The notes: generated by a model not told the origin, from the letters alone. A stretch of DNA of 39,052 nucleotides from Ruminococcus sp. (GCA_023665555.1 JAMPDR010000011.1:1-39052); one strand, 5' to 3'; shown: positions 15,862 through 24,737, counted from the first letter of the stretch. Numbers and translations are program-made.

Positions 15862-16229
15862 AAAGTACCTTCTTTCATTTTGAAAGTCCGATTTTGATGC
15901 GAAGCCGCTTGTTTTGAGTAAATTCATCCTAAGCGGTTTCTTCGCATAATCTTATTTTTTGTTAGTTTATATTGTTTTATTAATGAGATTTAATGGAGAA
16001 GAAATTGAAGTAATAGGTAATGCGGAATAGTGAAAAGGTGCGGTCGCGAGAGAATATGCCTGCACTTGAAACTTTTCGCCGCGCAAGAAAGCATGCAATT
16101 AAATTAAACTTATAAAAATTAAATTTAAGAAAAGTTTGCATCAAATCAATTCTGCGGACTGCGCCTTACAACAGGCACAGTCTACTCCGCATCATTCCTA
16201 ACTCCTCACTCCTAATTCCTCATTAATCC
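15862..16229. repeat. Repeat-bearing gap between infB and rbfA
   Basis: No gene is visible. The gap contains a hairpin at 16154-16190 (GACTGCGCC with GGCACAGTC, closed by GCGGA/TCCGC), a second one around 16038-16065, and T/A/G-rich runs. The GTAATGCGGAATAGTGAAAAG stretch partly matches the minus-strand sequence near 32895-32929. It looks like a dispersed intergenic repeat inserted within the operon. Confidence 0.5.
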
Positions 16230-18662
16230 TCAGTCTCTATATTCTTCCATCATGAAGGCTTCGAAAATATCGCCCTCTTTGATATCGTTGAATTTTGTCA
16301 GACCGATACCGCATTCAAATCCTGTTGCAACTTCCTTAACGTCATCCTTAAAGCGGCGAAGTGATGCAATTTCATCTTCAGCAACAACAATGCCGTCACG
16401 TACAACGCGAATCTGTGCGTTTCTTGTAACCTTACCGTCAGTAACATAGCTGCCGGCAATTTTACCTGCGGTTGAAAGGTTGAGAACATTTCTGACTTCG
16501 ATTCTGCCAAGCATAACTTCACGATATTTCGGAGCAAGCATGCCTTTCATTGCTGCTTCAATTTCTTCAATGCAGTCATAAATTACTCGGTACATTCTCA
16601 TTTCAACGCCGTCACGCTCTGCTGATGCCTGAGCATTGACTTCGGGACGGACATTGAATCCGACAATAATTGCATTTGAAACATTGGCAAGCATAACGTC
16701 TGAATCGTTGATTGCTCCGACACCGCCGTGAATAACACGAACGCGAACTTCGTCATTTGTAAGCTTTTCAAGGTTTTGCTTAACAGCTTCAACCGAGCCT
16801 TGAACGTCAGCCTTAACGATGATGTTGAGGTCTTTCATTTCGCCCTCTTTGAGTGAAGAGAACAGGTTATCAAGAGTAACCTTATGGAAAGCATTGAACT
16901 GTTCTTCTTTTTCTTTCTGCTTTCTTTGTTCAACAAGTTCACGTGCAAGTTTTTCATCTGAAACGGCATCAAAACTGTCGCCTGCGTTTGGAGTTTCGGC
17001 AAGACCCATGATTTCAACAGGAACTGACGGACCTGCTTCCTGGAGTTTTCTGCCTCTTTCGTTTACCATAACACGGATACGTCCGACTGTTGAGCCTGCA
17101 ACAATTGTATCGCCCGAATGTAAAGTACCGTTCTGAACAAGAAGTGTTGCAACAGGACCGCGGCCTTTGTCAAGTCTTGCTTCAATAACAACACCTTTGG
17201 CGGCTCTCTTCGGGTTTGCCTTAAGGTCTGCCATTTCGGCAACAAGGATGATCGATTCAAGCAGTTGGTCGATACCCTCCTGAGTTTTTGCAGAAACAGG
17301 AACACAAATTGTATCGCCGCCCCATTCTTCGGGAACAAGGCTGTATTCAGTAAGCTGCTGTTTGATTCTGTCAGGGTTTGCACCATCTTTATCCATCTTG
17401 TTGATGGCAACAATAATCTGAACATTTGCAGCTTTTGCATGATTGATTGCTTCGATTGTCTGCGGCATGATACCGTCATCGGCAGCAACAACAAGAACTG
17501 CAATATCAGTTGCCATTGCACCTCTTGCTCTCATTGATGTGAAAGCAGCGTGGCCGGGTGTATCAAGGAAAGTGACAGGCTGACCGTTAACATCAACTCT
17601 GTAAGCACCGATGTGCTGCGTAATACCGCCTGCTTCTGTTTCGGTAACAGCGGTGTTTCTGATTGCGTCAAGAATTGAAGTTTTACCGTGGTCAACGTGA
17701 CCCATAACAACAACAACAGGATCCCTTGTAACAAGATCTTCTTCCGCGTCCTCACTGTCGTCGATGATTTGTTCTTCGATTGTGACAACAACTTCTTTTT
17801 CAACTTTTGCACCGAGTTCTGTTGCAACAATTTCAGCTGTGTCAAAGTCGATCGTTTCATTGACTGTTGCCATAACACCAAGACTGAACAACTTTTTGAT
17901 AACCTCGGCTGATGTCATGTGAAGAAGTGCCGCAAGTTCACCGACTGTGATTTCTTCGGGAACCTTGATCGTGATTGTCTTTTTCGCTCTTTCGGCTGCG
18001 ATTCTCTTAAGTCTTTCAGCTTCAGTTTCTCTCTTTGCAGAGCGCATACCCTGACGCTTTCTGTATTGCTGTGACTTTTGTTTAAGTTTCTGTTTGTTTG
18101 AGCCTGTGTCTTTCATTCTATTTGCAGGCGCAATTTCTTCATAGTGCTCATTGTATTTTTCAAGATCAACGTTGCTGCTTCTGGTATCAACGTGACGTCT
18201 TTCGCCCTTTGTTCTTGACTGAAGCGGCTTGTCGTTTTTCTTTTTCTCAGCAGGCTTTTCGGCAGTTTCCTGTTTTTTTGCCGGTTTATCCTTTGCTTTA
18301 TCTTCACCCTTTTTGACCGGAGTATCCTTTGCCTTGGGTGACTTTTGCTGAGGCTTTTCACTTTTTTCTTTTTTCGGTGAATTTTTTGATGCGGTTTTCT
18401 TTTCGTCGGATTCCTGCTTGGCAGGCTTTTCTTCTTTTGGCTGTTCGCTGTTTTTGGTGTTCATGCTGAAATATGCATCGAAACTTTCAACTTCATTAGC
18501 CTTTGTCAATGAATCAAAAACAAAATCAAGCTCACTGTCGTCAAGAACGGTTGAGTGCTTTCTTTCCTTTGGAAGATGTTGATTCAGAAGTTCAATTATA
18601 TCCTTGCTGCCGAGAGCAAAGTCTTTGGCAACTTCATGAACTTTATATTTATCTTTTGGCAT
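16230..18662 (-). CDS. infB: Translation initiation factor IF-2
   Basis: An 810-aa GTPase that positions fMet-tRNA on the 30S subunit. The N-terminal IF2-N module ([22 protein letters not shown]) is followed by a long Lys/Glu/Pro linker (about 75-190) and a second IF2-N module ([17 protein letters not shown]). The G domain has GHVDHGKT (about 321-328), DTPGHAAF and NKMD, and the C-terminal domains are complete. The ATG at 18662 has AAAGGAATGAT before it. The short linker agrees with a single Gram-positive-type isoform. Confidence 0.97.
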   Translation of the reverse strand: MPKDKYKVHEVAKDFALGSKDIIELLNQHLPKERKHSTVLDDSELDFVFDSLTKANEVESFDAYFSMNTKNSEQPKEEKPAKQESDEKKTASKNSPKKEKSEKPQQKSPKAKDTPVKKGEDKAKDKPAKKQETAEKPAEKKKNDKPLQSRTKGERRHVDTRSSNVDLEKYNEHYEEIAPANRMKDTGSNKQKLKQKSQQYRKRQGMRSAKRETEAERLKRIAAERAKKTITIKVPEEITVGELAALLHMTSAEVIKKLFSLGVMATVNETIDFDTAEIVATELGAKVEKEVVVTIEEQIIDDSEDAEEDLVTRDPVVVVMGHVDHGKTSILDAIRNTAVTETEAGGITQHIGAYRVDVNGQPVTFLDTPGHAAFTSMRARGAMATDIAVLVVAADDGIMPQTIEAINHAKAANVQIIVAINKMDKDGANPDRIKQQLTEYSLVPEEWGGDTICVPVSAKTQEGIDQLLESIILVAEMADLKANPKRAAKGVVIEARLDKGRGPVATLLVQNGTLHSGDTIVAGSTVGRIRVMVNERGRKLQEAGPSVPVEIMGLAETPNAGDSFDAVSDEKLARELVEQRKQKEKEEQFNAFHKVTLDNLFSSLKEGEMKDLNIIVKADVQGSVEAVKQNLEKLTNDEVRVRVIHGGVGAINDSDVMLANVSNAIIVGFNVRPEVNAQASAERDGVEMRMYRVIYDCIEEIEAAMKGMLAPKYREVMLGRIEVRNVLNLSTAGKIAGSYVTDGKVTRNAQIRVVRDGIVVAEDEIASLRRFKDDVKEVATGFECGIGLTKFNDIKEGDIFEAFMMEEYRD

Positions 18663-18719
18663 AGTATCATTCCTTTCCTGAATGTGTAATCGCCTAATAA
18701 TCTGCTGATTATTTGTCGG

Positions 18720-19016
18720 TCACTTCGTTATCGCTTTCGCAAAGCCTTCATCGTTTACCGTAAGTACTGCTGCTTTTGAGCCAACCGCATTTGAAATCTG
18801 CTGTATTGTGAACTCAGCTTCCACGAACATGATGTTTTTTTTATCATATTCGCACGCATGGCTCATTTCGTTTTTTAATCTCTGTGAGCCGTCACTGCAC
18901 ACTATACAAAGCTTTGCTTTGTTTTTCACAATGGCTTCAATTGCCGCATCGTGGCCAAGACTGAGTTTCCCGGCGCGTCTTGCAATTCCGAGAAGGGAAA
19001 GAGTTCGGTCATTCAC
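18720..19016 (-). CDS. ylxQ: L7Ae-family ribosomal-like protein
   Basis: A 98-aa RNA-binding protein of the L7Ae/L30e/S12e type (SLLGIARRAGKLSLGHDAAIEAI, KLCIVCSDGS). It is usually encoded between ylxR and infB; in Gram-positives such proteins bind kink-turn RNAs. I place the start at a GTG (19016), 8 nt inside the end of ylxR, with AAGGAG about 10 nt upstream. A much longer open frame upstream only shadows ylxR. Confidence 0.88.
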   Translation of the reverse strand: MNDRTLSLLGIARRAGKLSLGHDAAIEAIVKNKAKLCIVCSDGSQRLKNEMSHACEYDKKNIMFVEAEFTIQQISNAVGSKAAVLTVNDEGFAKAITK

Positions 19017-19305
19017 TTTCCAACATCTCCTTTTCCATTCTGTCATAGATTTCATCGGGAATTTTGCAGTCAAGCGCACGTTCGATACGCTTTGCTTTTC
19101 GTGCCGCTTTAAGGCAGTCAAGACTTTTGCATACATATGCACCTCTGCCTGCCTTTTTGCCGATGAGATCAAGTGAAATTTCATAGACCTCTTCGCCTGA
19201 TTCCTCAGACAAGGTTCTTGATTTCACAACTCTGACAAGCTCTTTTTTCGGGAACATTTGAGAACATCCCATGCATTTTCTCATTGGTATTTTTCTCGTC
19301 TGCAT
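19009..19305 (-). CDS. ylxR: YlxR (DUF448) RNA-binding protein
   Basis: A 98-aa protein with the family signature RKCMGCSQMFPKKELVRVV and GRGAYVCKSLDCLKAA; the Cys pairs are visible. It is a conserved nucleic-acid-binding protein coded with nusA and infB, proposed to act in transcription or RNase P regulation. The start has AAGGAGG 8 nt upstream. It overlaps ylxQ. Confidence 0.92.
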   Translation of the reverse strand: MQTRKIPMRKCMGCSQMFPKKELVRVVKSRTLSEESGEEVYEISLDLIGKKAGRGAYVCKSLDCLKAARKAKRIERALDCKIPDEIYDRMEKEMLESE

Positions 19306-19340
19306 TGTCTAGCCTCCTTAACTAATTATTTGACAAGCTG

Positions 19341-20375
19341 TTAATCTTCGGGTTTGATGTCAATCTTCCAGCCTGTAAGTTTGGCGGCAAGACGAACATT
19401 CTGTCCTTTGTTGCCGATTGCCAGTGAAAGCTGATTTCCCGGAACAATAACGTGGCAGCTTTTTGCACCGCTAGGATCAACTTCAACAGATTTAACCTCT
19501 GACGGAGCAAGGGCAGCTGCGATATATTCAGCCGGATTTTCACTGTAATTGATGATGTCGATCTTTTCTCCTCCGAGAGCATCAATAACAGCATTTACAC
19601 GAGTACCTTTCGGACCGATGCATGAGCCGACAGCGTCAACATTTTCATCACGGCTACTGACTGACATTTTTGTTCTTGAACCTGCTTCTCTTGAAACAGC
19701 AATAATTTCAACAATACCGTCTGAAATTTCAGTAACTTCCTTTTCAAACAATCTCTTAACAAGACCCGGATGCTTTCTTGATACGTTTGCAAAGTTTGTT
19801 CCGGATTCCTCCTTAACAACTGAAACATATACCTGGATAATCTGATCCGGAACAAGTTTTTCATTCGGCAGCTGGTCTGCTTTGAAAAGGGTAACCTTGT
19901 TTTTGCCGATTGTGATTCTTGCATCGCCTGTTTCCGGGTCAACCATCTGAACAACAGCAGATACTGCTTCCTGGTTTTTCTCCTGAAACTCTCTTGATGA
20001 CCTTTCTCTTTCAGCTTCTCTGATGCCTTGGCGGATAACGCTTTTAGCTGTCTGAGCAAAAATTCTGCTGAGGTTTTTCGGCTCAACTTCAATTTCAATT
20101 ATTTTTCCGACAACAGCAGATTCATCATAGTTAACTGCTTCCTCAACGGTCATTTCTTGTCTTGTGTCTGTCACTTCGTCAACAACTTGAATTTTGCGGT
20201 ATGCTCTGAGTGTTTTTGCATCAGCATCAATATCACAAAATACGTTGTCTACATCGCCATAGAGATTTTTTGTTGCTTTGATAATTGCCGCCTGGATTTT
20301 TTCAAAAAGAAAATCAGCGGAAATTCCTTTTTCTTCTTCAAGCGACTTAACTGCCTTGAAAAGTTCTTCATTCAT
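19341..20375 (-). CDS. nusA: Transcription termination/antitermination factor NusA
   Basis: A 344-aa protein: RNA polymerase-binding N-domain (about 1-125), S1 domain (about 130-200), then two KH domains with GSCIGPKGTRVNAVIDAL and IGNKGQNVRLAAKLTGW. It lacks the acidic C-terminal repeats of proteobacteria, as usual in Firmicutes. I prefer the ATG at 20375 (MNEELFKAV), preceded by AAAGGAAG. An ATG at 20402 is in frame but has no SD. Confidence 0.96.
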   Translation of the reverse strand: MNEELFKAVKSLEEEKGISADFLFEKIQAAIIKATKNLYGDVDNVFCDIDADAKTLRAYRKIQVVDEVTDTRQEMTVEEAVNYDESAVVGKIIEIEVEPKNLSRIFAQTAKSVIRQGIREAERERSSREFQEKNQEAVSAVVQMVDPETGDARITIGKNKVTLFKADQLPNEKLVPDQIIQVYVSVVKEESGTNFANVSRKHPGLVKRLFEKEVTEISDGIVEIIAVSREAGSRTKMSVSSRDENVDAVGSCIGPKGTRVNAVIDALGGEKIDIINYSENPAEYIAAALAPSEVKSVEVDPSGAKSCHVIVPGNQLSLAIGNKGQNVRLAAKLTGWKIDIKPED

Positions 20376-20425
20376 TTTTTCGGTTCTTCCTTTCTCATTC
20401 ATGTAAATAATATGTTAATTAATTT

Positions 20426-20896
20426 TTACGCATCGAAATCGTCAAGTTTTATCCATGAAACCTCTTTTTTTGTGAAGGTCAATCCTGATTCATCGTCACA
20501 TCTGAGTGTAACATTACCCTCATCATAGCTTTCAAGAATACCCTTGAACTCTCTTTTACCATTGATCGGCCTTATGGTTTTAACCATAATTTTTTCGCCC
20601 ATGCACTGTTCAAAATGTTCGGGACGTGTAAGTTCTCTTTCGATTCCCGGAGAACTTACTTCCAGTAAATAAGCCTGTTCAATTGGGTCAGCATCATCAA
20701 GCGGCCCATTGATTGCATGCGTCATATCAACGCAGTCGTCAATTGAAACACCGCCCTGCTTATCAATGAAAATGCGCAGATACCACTGTGCACCCTCTTT
20801 GAGGAAACGAATATCCCAAATTGAAAGACCGAGCGATTGAGCAATCGGTTCAACAATTTCTCTCACGGCGGCAACCGTATTTCCGCCTTTAGCCAT
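20426..20896 (-). CDS. rimP: Ribosome maturation factor RimP
   Basis: A 156-aa 30S maturation factor. VREIVEPIAQSLGLSIWDIRF begins the N-domain, YLLEVSSPGIERELTRPEHF is the highly conserved block, and an SH3-like C-domain follows. AAAAGGAGGATGAT precedes the ATG at 20896. First gene of the operon. Confidence 0.96.
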   Translation of the reverse strand: MAKGGNTVAAVREIVEPIAQSLGLSIWDIRFLKEGAQWYLRIFIDKQGGVSIDDCVDMTHAINGPLDDADPIEQAYLLEVSSPGIERELTRPEHFEQCMGEKIMVKTIRPINGKREFKGILESYDEGNVTLRCDDESGLTFTKKEVSWIKLDDFDA

Positions 20897-20944
20897 AATA
20901 TCATCCTCCTTTTAATCGCATATATCGTGATTTTGCAATAAAGA

Positions 20945-20969
20945 AGAGCGGACTGTCAAAGCCCACTCT
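20945..20969 (-). promoter_or_regulatory. Leader hairpin of the rimP operon
   Basis: In the minus-strand RNA, AGAGUGGGC pairs with GUCCGCUCU through nine pairs, two of them wobbles, around a UUUGACA loop. It lies in the roughly 100-nt 5' leader. A hairpin of this GUGGGC/GCCCAC look ahead of rimP recurs in Firmicutes as far as I recall; its role is not known to me. Confidence 0.55.
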
Positions 20970-20995
20970 GCAAGTTTACATTACGGATTATGTGT

Positions 20996-21024
20996 ATTCT
21001 ACCACATATTGTTAAAAATATCAA
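20996..21024 (-). promoter_or_regulatory. Promoter of the rimP-nusA-infB operon
   Basis: Minus-strand TTGATA (21024-21019), a 17-bp spacer and TAGAAT (21001-20996). Confidence 0.75.
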
Positions 21025-21080
21025 GTGTTTTTTATATTTATTTTCGGATAAACAGTAATAAATAGGGGACTAATTTTTAT

Positions 21081-21109
21081 TTGACAAATTCCGACAAGAA
21101 TAGTACAAT
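21081..21109 (+). promoter_or_regulatory. Promoter of comEC, matching the toxin promoters
   Basis: TTGACA (21081-21086), a 17-bp spacer and TACAAT (21104-21109). Bases 21073-21098 match the toxin promoter region (minus strand 4911-4886) over 26 nt without mismatch. A 7-bp hairpin (TTTCGAG/CTCGAAA, 21143-21167) follows in the leader. Confidence 0.75.
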
Positions 21110-21196
21110 GTAAACATCAGAATAAAGATTTGAGCTCATCGCTTTCGAGAATAAAAAATACTCGAAAACAACACACCTACGGAAGGGAATGATAAT

Positions 21197-22729
21197 TTGA
21201 AACGACCACTCGCCGTCATCGGCTTTGCGTTATTGTGCACGTTAGTTTTTCTGTGCATTGCTGATAATGCAGTGGTTACTATACTGATGAGTGTGTTGAT
21301 GTTAATATTATCCACCGTAAGCATGATGAATAAAAAATTAAAACAGTCTGCATGGCTAAAAACGATTTTCGTTACGGCTATGGCAGGCTGTTTCCTTTTC
21401 ACATTCTTTGAAGCATATCACTACTACCCTGCACTTAAGCTGACAGGCGAAAATGTTCAGATCACCGCGATCGTCACCGACTACCCTGTTCCAAGTGACA
21501 ACAGATATTATGTCAACGCAAACCTTGAAACTGTAAACGGCAGTCGGCAAAACGCTAAAATCAGACTTTCATTTGCAGCATATTCAAAATACGATGAAAA
21601 TCTTGAATTGATACTCGATAAAATCAAGCCTAATGACACAGTTTCTTTCAACGGCACAATTTACACCCTAGGCGGCGATGATGAAAGTATACACAGACAT
21701 TTCAAAAGCCGAGGAGTTTATCTGGGCGCATACCCAACCGGAATTGTATCAATGGAAGTTTGCAATCATAAATCTTTGTCATTCACAATCAAACATGAGC
21801 GGCAAAAGGTAATCAATCAGCTGCGCTCGTCATTTGACAGTGACACAGCAGGATTCCTCATCAGTATTTTGCTCGGCGAAAAGGCCTATATTGATGACAG
21901 TACATATTCCGACTTTAAAAGTGCGGGTGTGGCTCATATCATGGCAGTTTCAGGTCTGCACCTGTCAATCTGGGTACTGTTTATCATGAATATCATTTCA
22001 AAAGCAGGGCTTGATAAACGGAAATATGCCCTGATGCTCATTTGCTTTGTGCTGATAATCATGGGGTTCACCTGTTTCAGCGGCTCAGTTATGAGAGCAG
22101 GTATCATGATGATTGTATACCTTTGCGGATTCGTCATAAGGAAAACACCCGACTCATTAAATTCACTCGGCTTTGCCGCCATTGTGGTTTTGCTGATAAA
22201 TCCATATAGCTGTGTCAACATAAGCTTTTTGCTGTCCTTTCTTTCAACACTTGCAATTATAGTTTTGGCAATTCCGATATCCGAAAAACTTACTCAAAAA
22301 ATTGTCAAGCCGCATCAAGGCAGACTGATTCAGAAAATATCGACGGTAGTCATTCAAAGCATATCCATCAGCGTCAGTGTCAGCCTGTTCACGTTTCCTG
22401 TTACGGTAAGCGTATTCGGCTGTGTTTCAACAATGACAGTGATTGCAAATCTTATTTTACTGCCTTTAACAATGCCGTTGATTTTGTGTGCAGGGTTATA
22501 TGTGATGTTCTATTTTATTCCGATTGTTTCACACTTACTGCATTTTGCAGCAGAGATACTTGTCAAAATCAGCACATTGGCAATACATGCGGTTGCAGCT
22601 TTCCCATACTCAACATTTGCAATATCCGAAAGTGCATTGCCATTTGTTCTGACAGTATATTTTGGACTTACAGCCATTGTTTTAATATGTTTATATAACA
22701 GGAAAAAGCATAACAGATTATCAATTTAA
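21197..22729 (+). CDS. comEC: ComEC/Rec2-family DNA-uptake channel, without metallo-beta-lactamase domain
   Basis: A 510-aa polytopic membrane protein. Two or three N-terminal helices, an OB-like extracellular segment (about 75-190), then the competence domain with GFLISILLGEK, VAHIMAVSGLHLSI and about eight more helices. ComEC carries single-stranded DNA across the membrane in natural transformation. The usual C-terminal metallo-beta-lactamase domain (total about 750 aa) is absent, and the stop is followed by non-coding sequence, so it is a short form. The start is a TTG with AAGGGAATGAT upstream. It is divergent from rimP. Confidence 0.88.
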   Translation: MKRPLAVIGFALLCTLVFLCIADNAVVTILMSVLMLILSTVSMMNKKLKQSAWLKTIFVTAMAGCFLFTFFEAYHYYPALKLTGENVQITAIVTDYPVPSDNRYYVNANLETVNGSRQNAKIRLSFAAYSKYDENLELILDKIKPNDTVSFNGTIYTLGGDDESIHRHFKSRGVYLGAYPTGIVSMEVCNHKSLSFTIKHERQKVINQLRSSFDSDTAGFLISILLGEKAYIDDSTYSDFKSAGVAHIMAVSGLHLSIWVLFIMNIISKAGLDKRKYALMLICFVLIIMGFTCFSGSVMRAGIMMIVYLCGFVIRKTPDSLNSLGFAAIVVLLINPYSCVNISFLLSFLSTLAIIVLAIPISEKLTQKIVKPHQGRLIQKISTVVIQSISISVSVSLFTFPVTVSVFGCVSTMTVIANLILLPLTMPLILCAGLYVMFYFIPIVSHLLHFAAEILVKISTLAIHAVAAFPYSTFAISESALPFVLTVYFGLTAIVLICLYNRKKHNRLSI

Positions 22730-22750
22730 TTGCAAAGCAACACAATAATC

Positions 22751-22779
22751 GCCACGGTAACTTCATGATTTACCGTGGC
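22751..22779. terminator. Hairpin between comEC and the YlmC gene
   Basis: Perfect 10-bp stem GCCACGGTAA/TTACCGTGGC without a strong T-run on either side. It lies between convergent genes, so termination is likely but not certain. Confidence 0.55.
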
Positions 22780-22787
22780 TACATATA

Positions 22788-23084
22788 TCAATTTCTGAAA
22801 AGCCCGTCGAAAATTCCTCGGCGGTTTGGCGGAGGACGATGCTGAATCTCTTTGCAAACAAGAATCGTGTCATCGCCTATCACCTCGATGTCCTCCCAGG
22901 GGATACAAATATCCTCATCTCTGCCAAACATGCCAAAGCATCTGCCTTTTCCCCATATGATTAACGAAACAAGTTTTCCATCGCATGTGTCAATCTCAAC
23001 GTCGCTGACATTGCCGATTCGACAGCCCGTTTTTGCACTTATGACCTCTTTGCTGCGAAGGTCGGTAATTGAGCAGCATCCCAT
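22788..23084 (-). CDS. YlmC/YmxH-family sporulation protein (PRC barrel)
   Basis: A 98-aa protein: SITDLRSKEVISAKTGCRIGNVSDVEIDTCDGKLVSLIIWG is a PRC-barrel, and GRDEDICIPWEDIEVIGDDTILV is typical of the YlmC/YmxH group found only in endospore formers. The biochemical role is unknown. Its presence suggests the organism belongs to a sporulating lineage. The start at 23084 has GGAAAGGAT upstream. Confidence 0.88.
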   Translation of the reverse strand: MGCCSITDLRSKEVISAKTGCRIGNVSDVEIDTCDGKLVSLIIWGKGRCFGMFGRDEDICIPWEDIEVIGDDTILVCKEIQHRPPPNRRGIFDGLFRN

Positions 23085-23122
23085 AGTACCATATCCTTTC
23101 CAACTAAAAATATGATTAAGAC

Positions 23123-23212
23123 GGGAGTAGCCACTGCGAGGAGTTATTTGCTACGTGTTTCCCTGCCTGCGGAGGGGAAACACAAATTAAACTCCGCATA
23201 TCGGACACTCCC
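23123..23212. other. Nested three-stem element
   Basis: Three nested inverted repeats: GGGAGT (23123-23128) with ACTCCC (23207-23212), GGAGTT (23140-23145) with AACTCC (23190-23195), and GTGTTTCC with GGAAACAC (23155-23183). It encodes nothing recognisable. Either a structured RNA or a palindromic mobile repeat. Confidence 0.4.
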
Positions 23213-23223
23213 ACTAAGACAAT

Positions 23224-23254
23224 ACCGCACAAACGAAAAAAGTTTTTGTGCGGT
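23224..23254. terminator. Terminator near the nrdR 3' side
   Basis: ACCGCACAAA pairs with TTTGTGCGGT around an A-rich loop. T-runs are short, so direction is uncertain; it could end nrdR transcription. Confidence 0.6.
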
Positions 23255-23302
23255 GTTACTTTAAATTATATTCATTGATGTTGAAAATATATGTATGCTG
23301 TT

Positions 23303-23758
23303 TTACTTTTCACCAAGCAACTTTGCAAGTTCCTCCATGAAAGTGTTAATATCCTTGAACTGACGGTAAACTGAAGCAAAACGAACATATGCAACTTCAT
23401 CAAGTTCCTTGAGTTTTTCCATTGCCAGTTCACCGATATGCACTGAGGTTATCTCTCTGTCAAGTGAATTCTGAAGTTCAGCTTCGATTGCACTTACAGT
23501 GTTTTCAATTTGTGCAATTGAAACAGGTCTTTTTTCGCAAGCGCGAAGCATGCCGTTGAACAGCTTAACTCTGTCAAAAGCTTCTCTCGATTTATCCTTT
23601 TTTACAACGATGATCGGAACTGTTTCGATTATCTCATAAGTTGTAAATCTTTTTGAGCAAGAGATACATTCACGTCTTCTTCTGATTCTTTCGCCCTCAT
23701 CGGTCGGTCTTGAATCAATAACCTTGCTTTCGGAGTAGCCGCAAAACGGACATTTCAT
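23303..23758 (-). CDS. nrdR: Transcriptional repressor NrdR
   Basis: A 151-aa regulator of ribonucleotide reductase genes. The zinc ribbon ([17 protein letters not shown] and [13 protein letters not shown]) is followed by an ATP-cone ([20 protein letters not shown]), which senses ATP/dATP. The C-terminal half is complete. The ATG at 23758 has AAAGGG upstream and begins at the conserved MKCPFC; a longer frame lies over a hairpin and the promoter. No reductase gene is in the window. Confidence 0.96.
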   Translation of the reverse strand: MKCPFCGYSESKVIDSRPTDEGERIRRRRECISCSKRFTTYEIIETVPIIVVKKDKSREAFDRVKLFNGMLRACEKRPVSIAQIENTVSAIEAELQNSLDREITSVHIGELAMEKLKELDEVAYVRFASVYRQFKDINTFMEELAKLLGEK

Positions 23759-23773
23759 ACTATCATACCCTTT

Positions 23774-23801
23774 CTTAAATAAGCCTATCGCCTTATTTAA
23801 G
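23774..23801. promoter_or_regulatory. Inverted repeat upstream of nrdR
   Basis: CTTAAATAAG (23774-23783) and CTTATTTAAG (23792-23801) form a perfect 10-bp inverted repeat between a TTGTAT-17-TAAACT promoter-like sequence and the nrdR start. It could be an operator or a leader hairpin. Confidence 0.45.
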
Positions 23802-24072
23802 TTTAACACAAACCACTGCAAGATACAACATTTTGTGAAAAAATATTTTCTGTATCACAAGAATTTACTGATGAATTGCATGATGTTGCTTTTCATGTAC
23901 GCGAATTAGGCTATACTAAAATTAAAATATCGTCCGCGCGTTTTATTGTTATAATTTTTAACTGACAAGAAAATTGAAATATTAATATTCTTTTACCAGT
24001 ATACAAGAACTGACTGAAAATTATCAAGTATTATGGATAGAAAAAGAGTGAAAAGGCTGTTAAATTCTGACA

Positions 24073-24231
24073 TCAATATTTCTTTGAATTTGTATAGTTC
24101 ATTTTCGCCTTTTGACAGCATACTGCAACAAGGCATTTCTCTTCAAATGGGTTACCATCGGTTTTACAACAATCGTTGAAAGTGTTGTTTGATTCACATT
24201 TTGTGCAATAAATTCCGCAAATAGATTTCAT
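24073..24231 (-). CDS. Small cysteine-rich protein (52 aa), DUF3795-like N-terminus
   Basis: The ATG at 24231 follows AAGGAG with a normal spacing, and the frame has 52 codons with eight cysteines: Cys5, 9, 12, 21, 22, 33, 38 and 39. The start MKSICGIYCTKCES resembles the CGxxCxxC opening of DUF3795 proteins, but the rest of that domain is shortened. It may bind a metal or Fe-S cluster, or be a truncated family member. It lies directly downstream of the MerR gene on the same strand (33-nt gap), so the two are probably cotranscribed. The region 23822-24072 upstream of nrdR holds nothing else I can support. Confidence 0.6.
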   Translation of the reverse strand: MKSICGIYCTKCESNNTFNDCCKTDGNPFEEKCLVAVCCQKAKMNYTNSKKY

Positions 24232-24264
24232 CGTTTTTCTCCTTATGTTAATTAAATTTCTAAA

Positions 24265-24705
24265 TTATTCCGCATGTGCTTTGTTGTATATCTCCTGAAT
24301 TTCTTGTGGCAGACTATCCGGTATCATTTCATTCAGCCGCTCCTCGTTGCCGTCTTTGATTGCCTGCTCGTAATACCAACATTTGAAATTAATCATATCA
24401 AGTGTTTTTTCCATTCTGCGTATTTCGCTTTCAACCATTTCCTTTTGTTTAAGAAAAAGTTCTCTTCTCTGAGGATATGTTTTGCTGCCTTCTGCACACC
24501 ACTGCATGAATTGCTTTATATCCTTGATTTCAAGCCCGGATTTTTTCAGACATTCAATGACTCTGAGCGCCTCAAGTTCTTTTTCTCCAAATTTTCGAAT
24601 TCCCGAAGAACGCTGCATATCAGGAAAAAGTCCCTCTTTGTCATAATAACGCAGGGTTGAAATCGGCAAATTAAACATTTTTGAAACTTGTCCTATCGTA
24701 TACAT
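24265..24705 (-). CDS. MerR-family transcriptional regulator
   Basis: A 146-aa protein with the MerR winged helix (YTIGQVSKMFNLPISTLRYYDKEGL), a wing around SGIRKFGEKEL, and a C-terminal coiled coil (about 75-120). Metal-binding cysteines of MerR/CueR are absent, so it belongs with the NmlR/AdhR-like or ligand-sensing group. It is divergent from a redox operon whose promoter has the 19-bp spacer these regulators act on, and a perfect dyad in that spacer. It is thus the probable activator of 24879-27818. The signal is unknown; electrophile or aldehyde stress is the common one in this group. Confidence 0.9.
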   Translation of the reverse strand: MYTIGQVSKMFNLPISTLRYYDKEGLFPDMQRSSGIRKFGEKELEALRVIECLKKSGLEIKDIKQFMQWCAEGSKTYPQRRELFLKQKEMVESEIRRMEKTLDMINFKCWYYEQAIKDGNEERLNEMIPDSLPQEIQEIYNKAHAE

Positions 24706-24737
24706 AAAAACCTCGCAAAAAATTTTAAAAAAAAGTC

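Noticed and set aside
18720-19184. Longer (154 aa) version of ylxQ
   Set aside because: The extra N-terminal part overlaps ylxR in another frame; the GTG at 19016 gives the family length.
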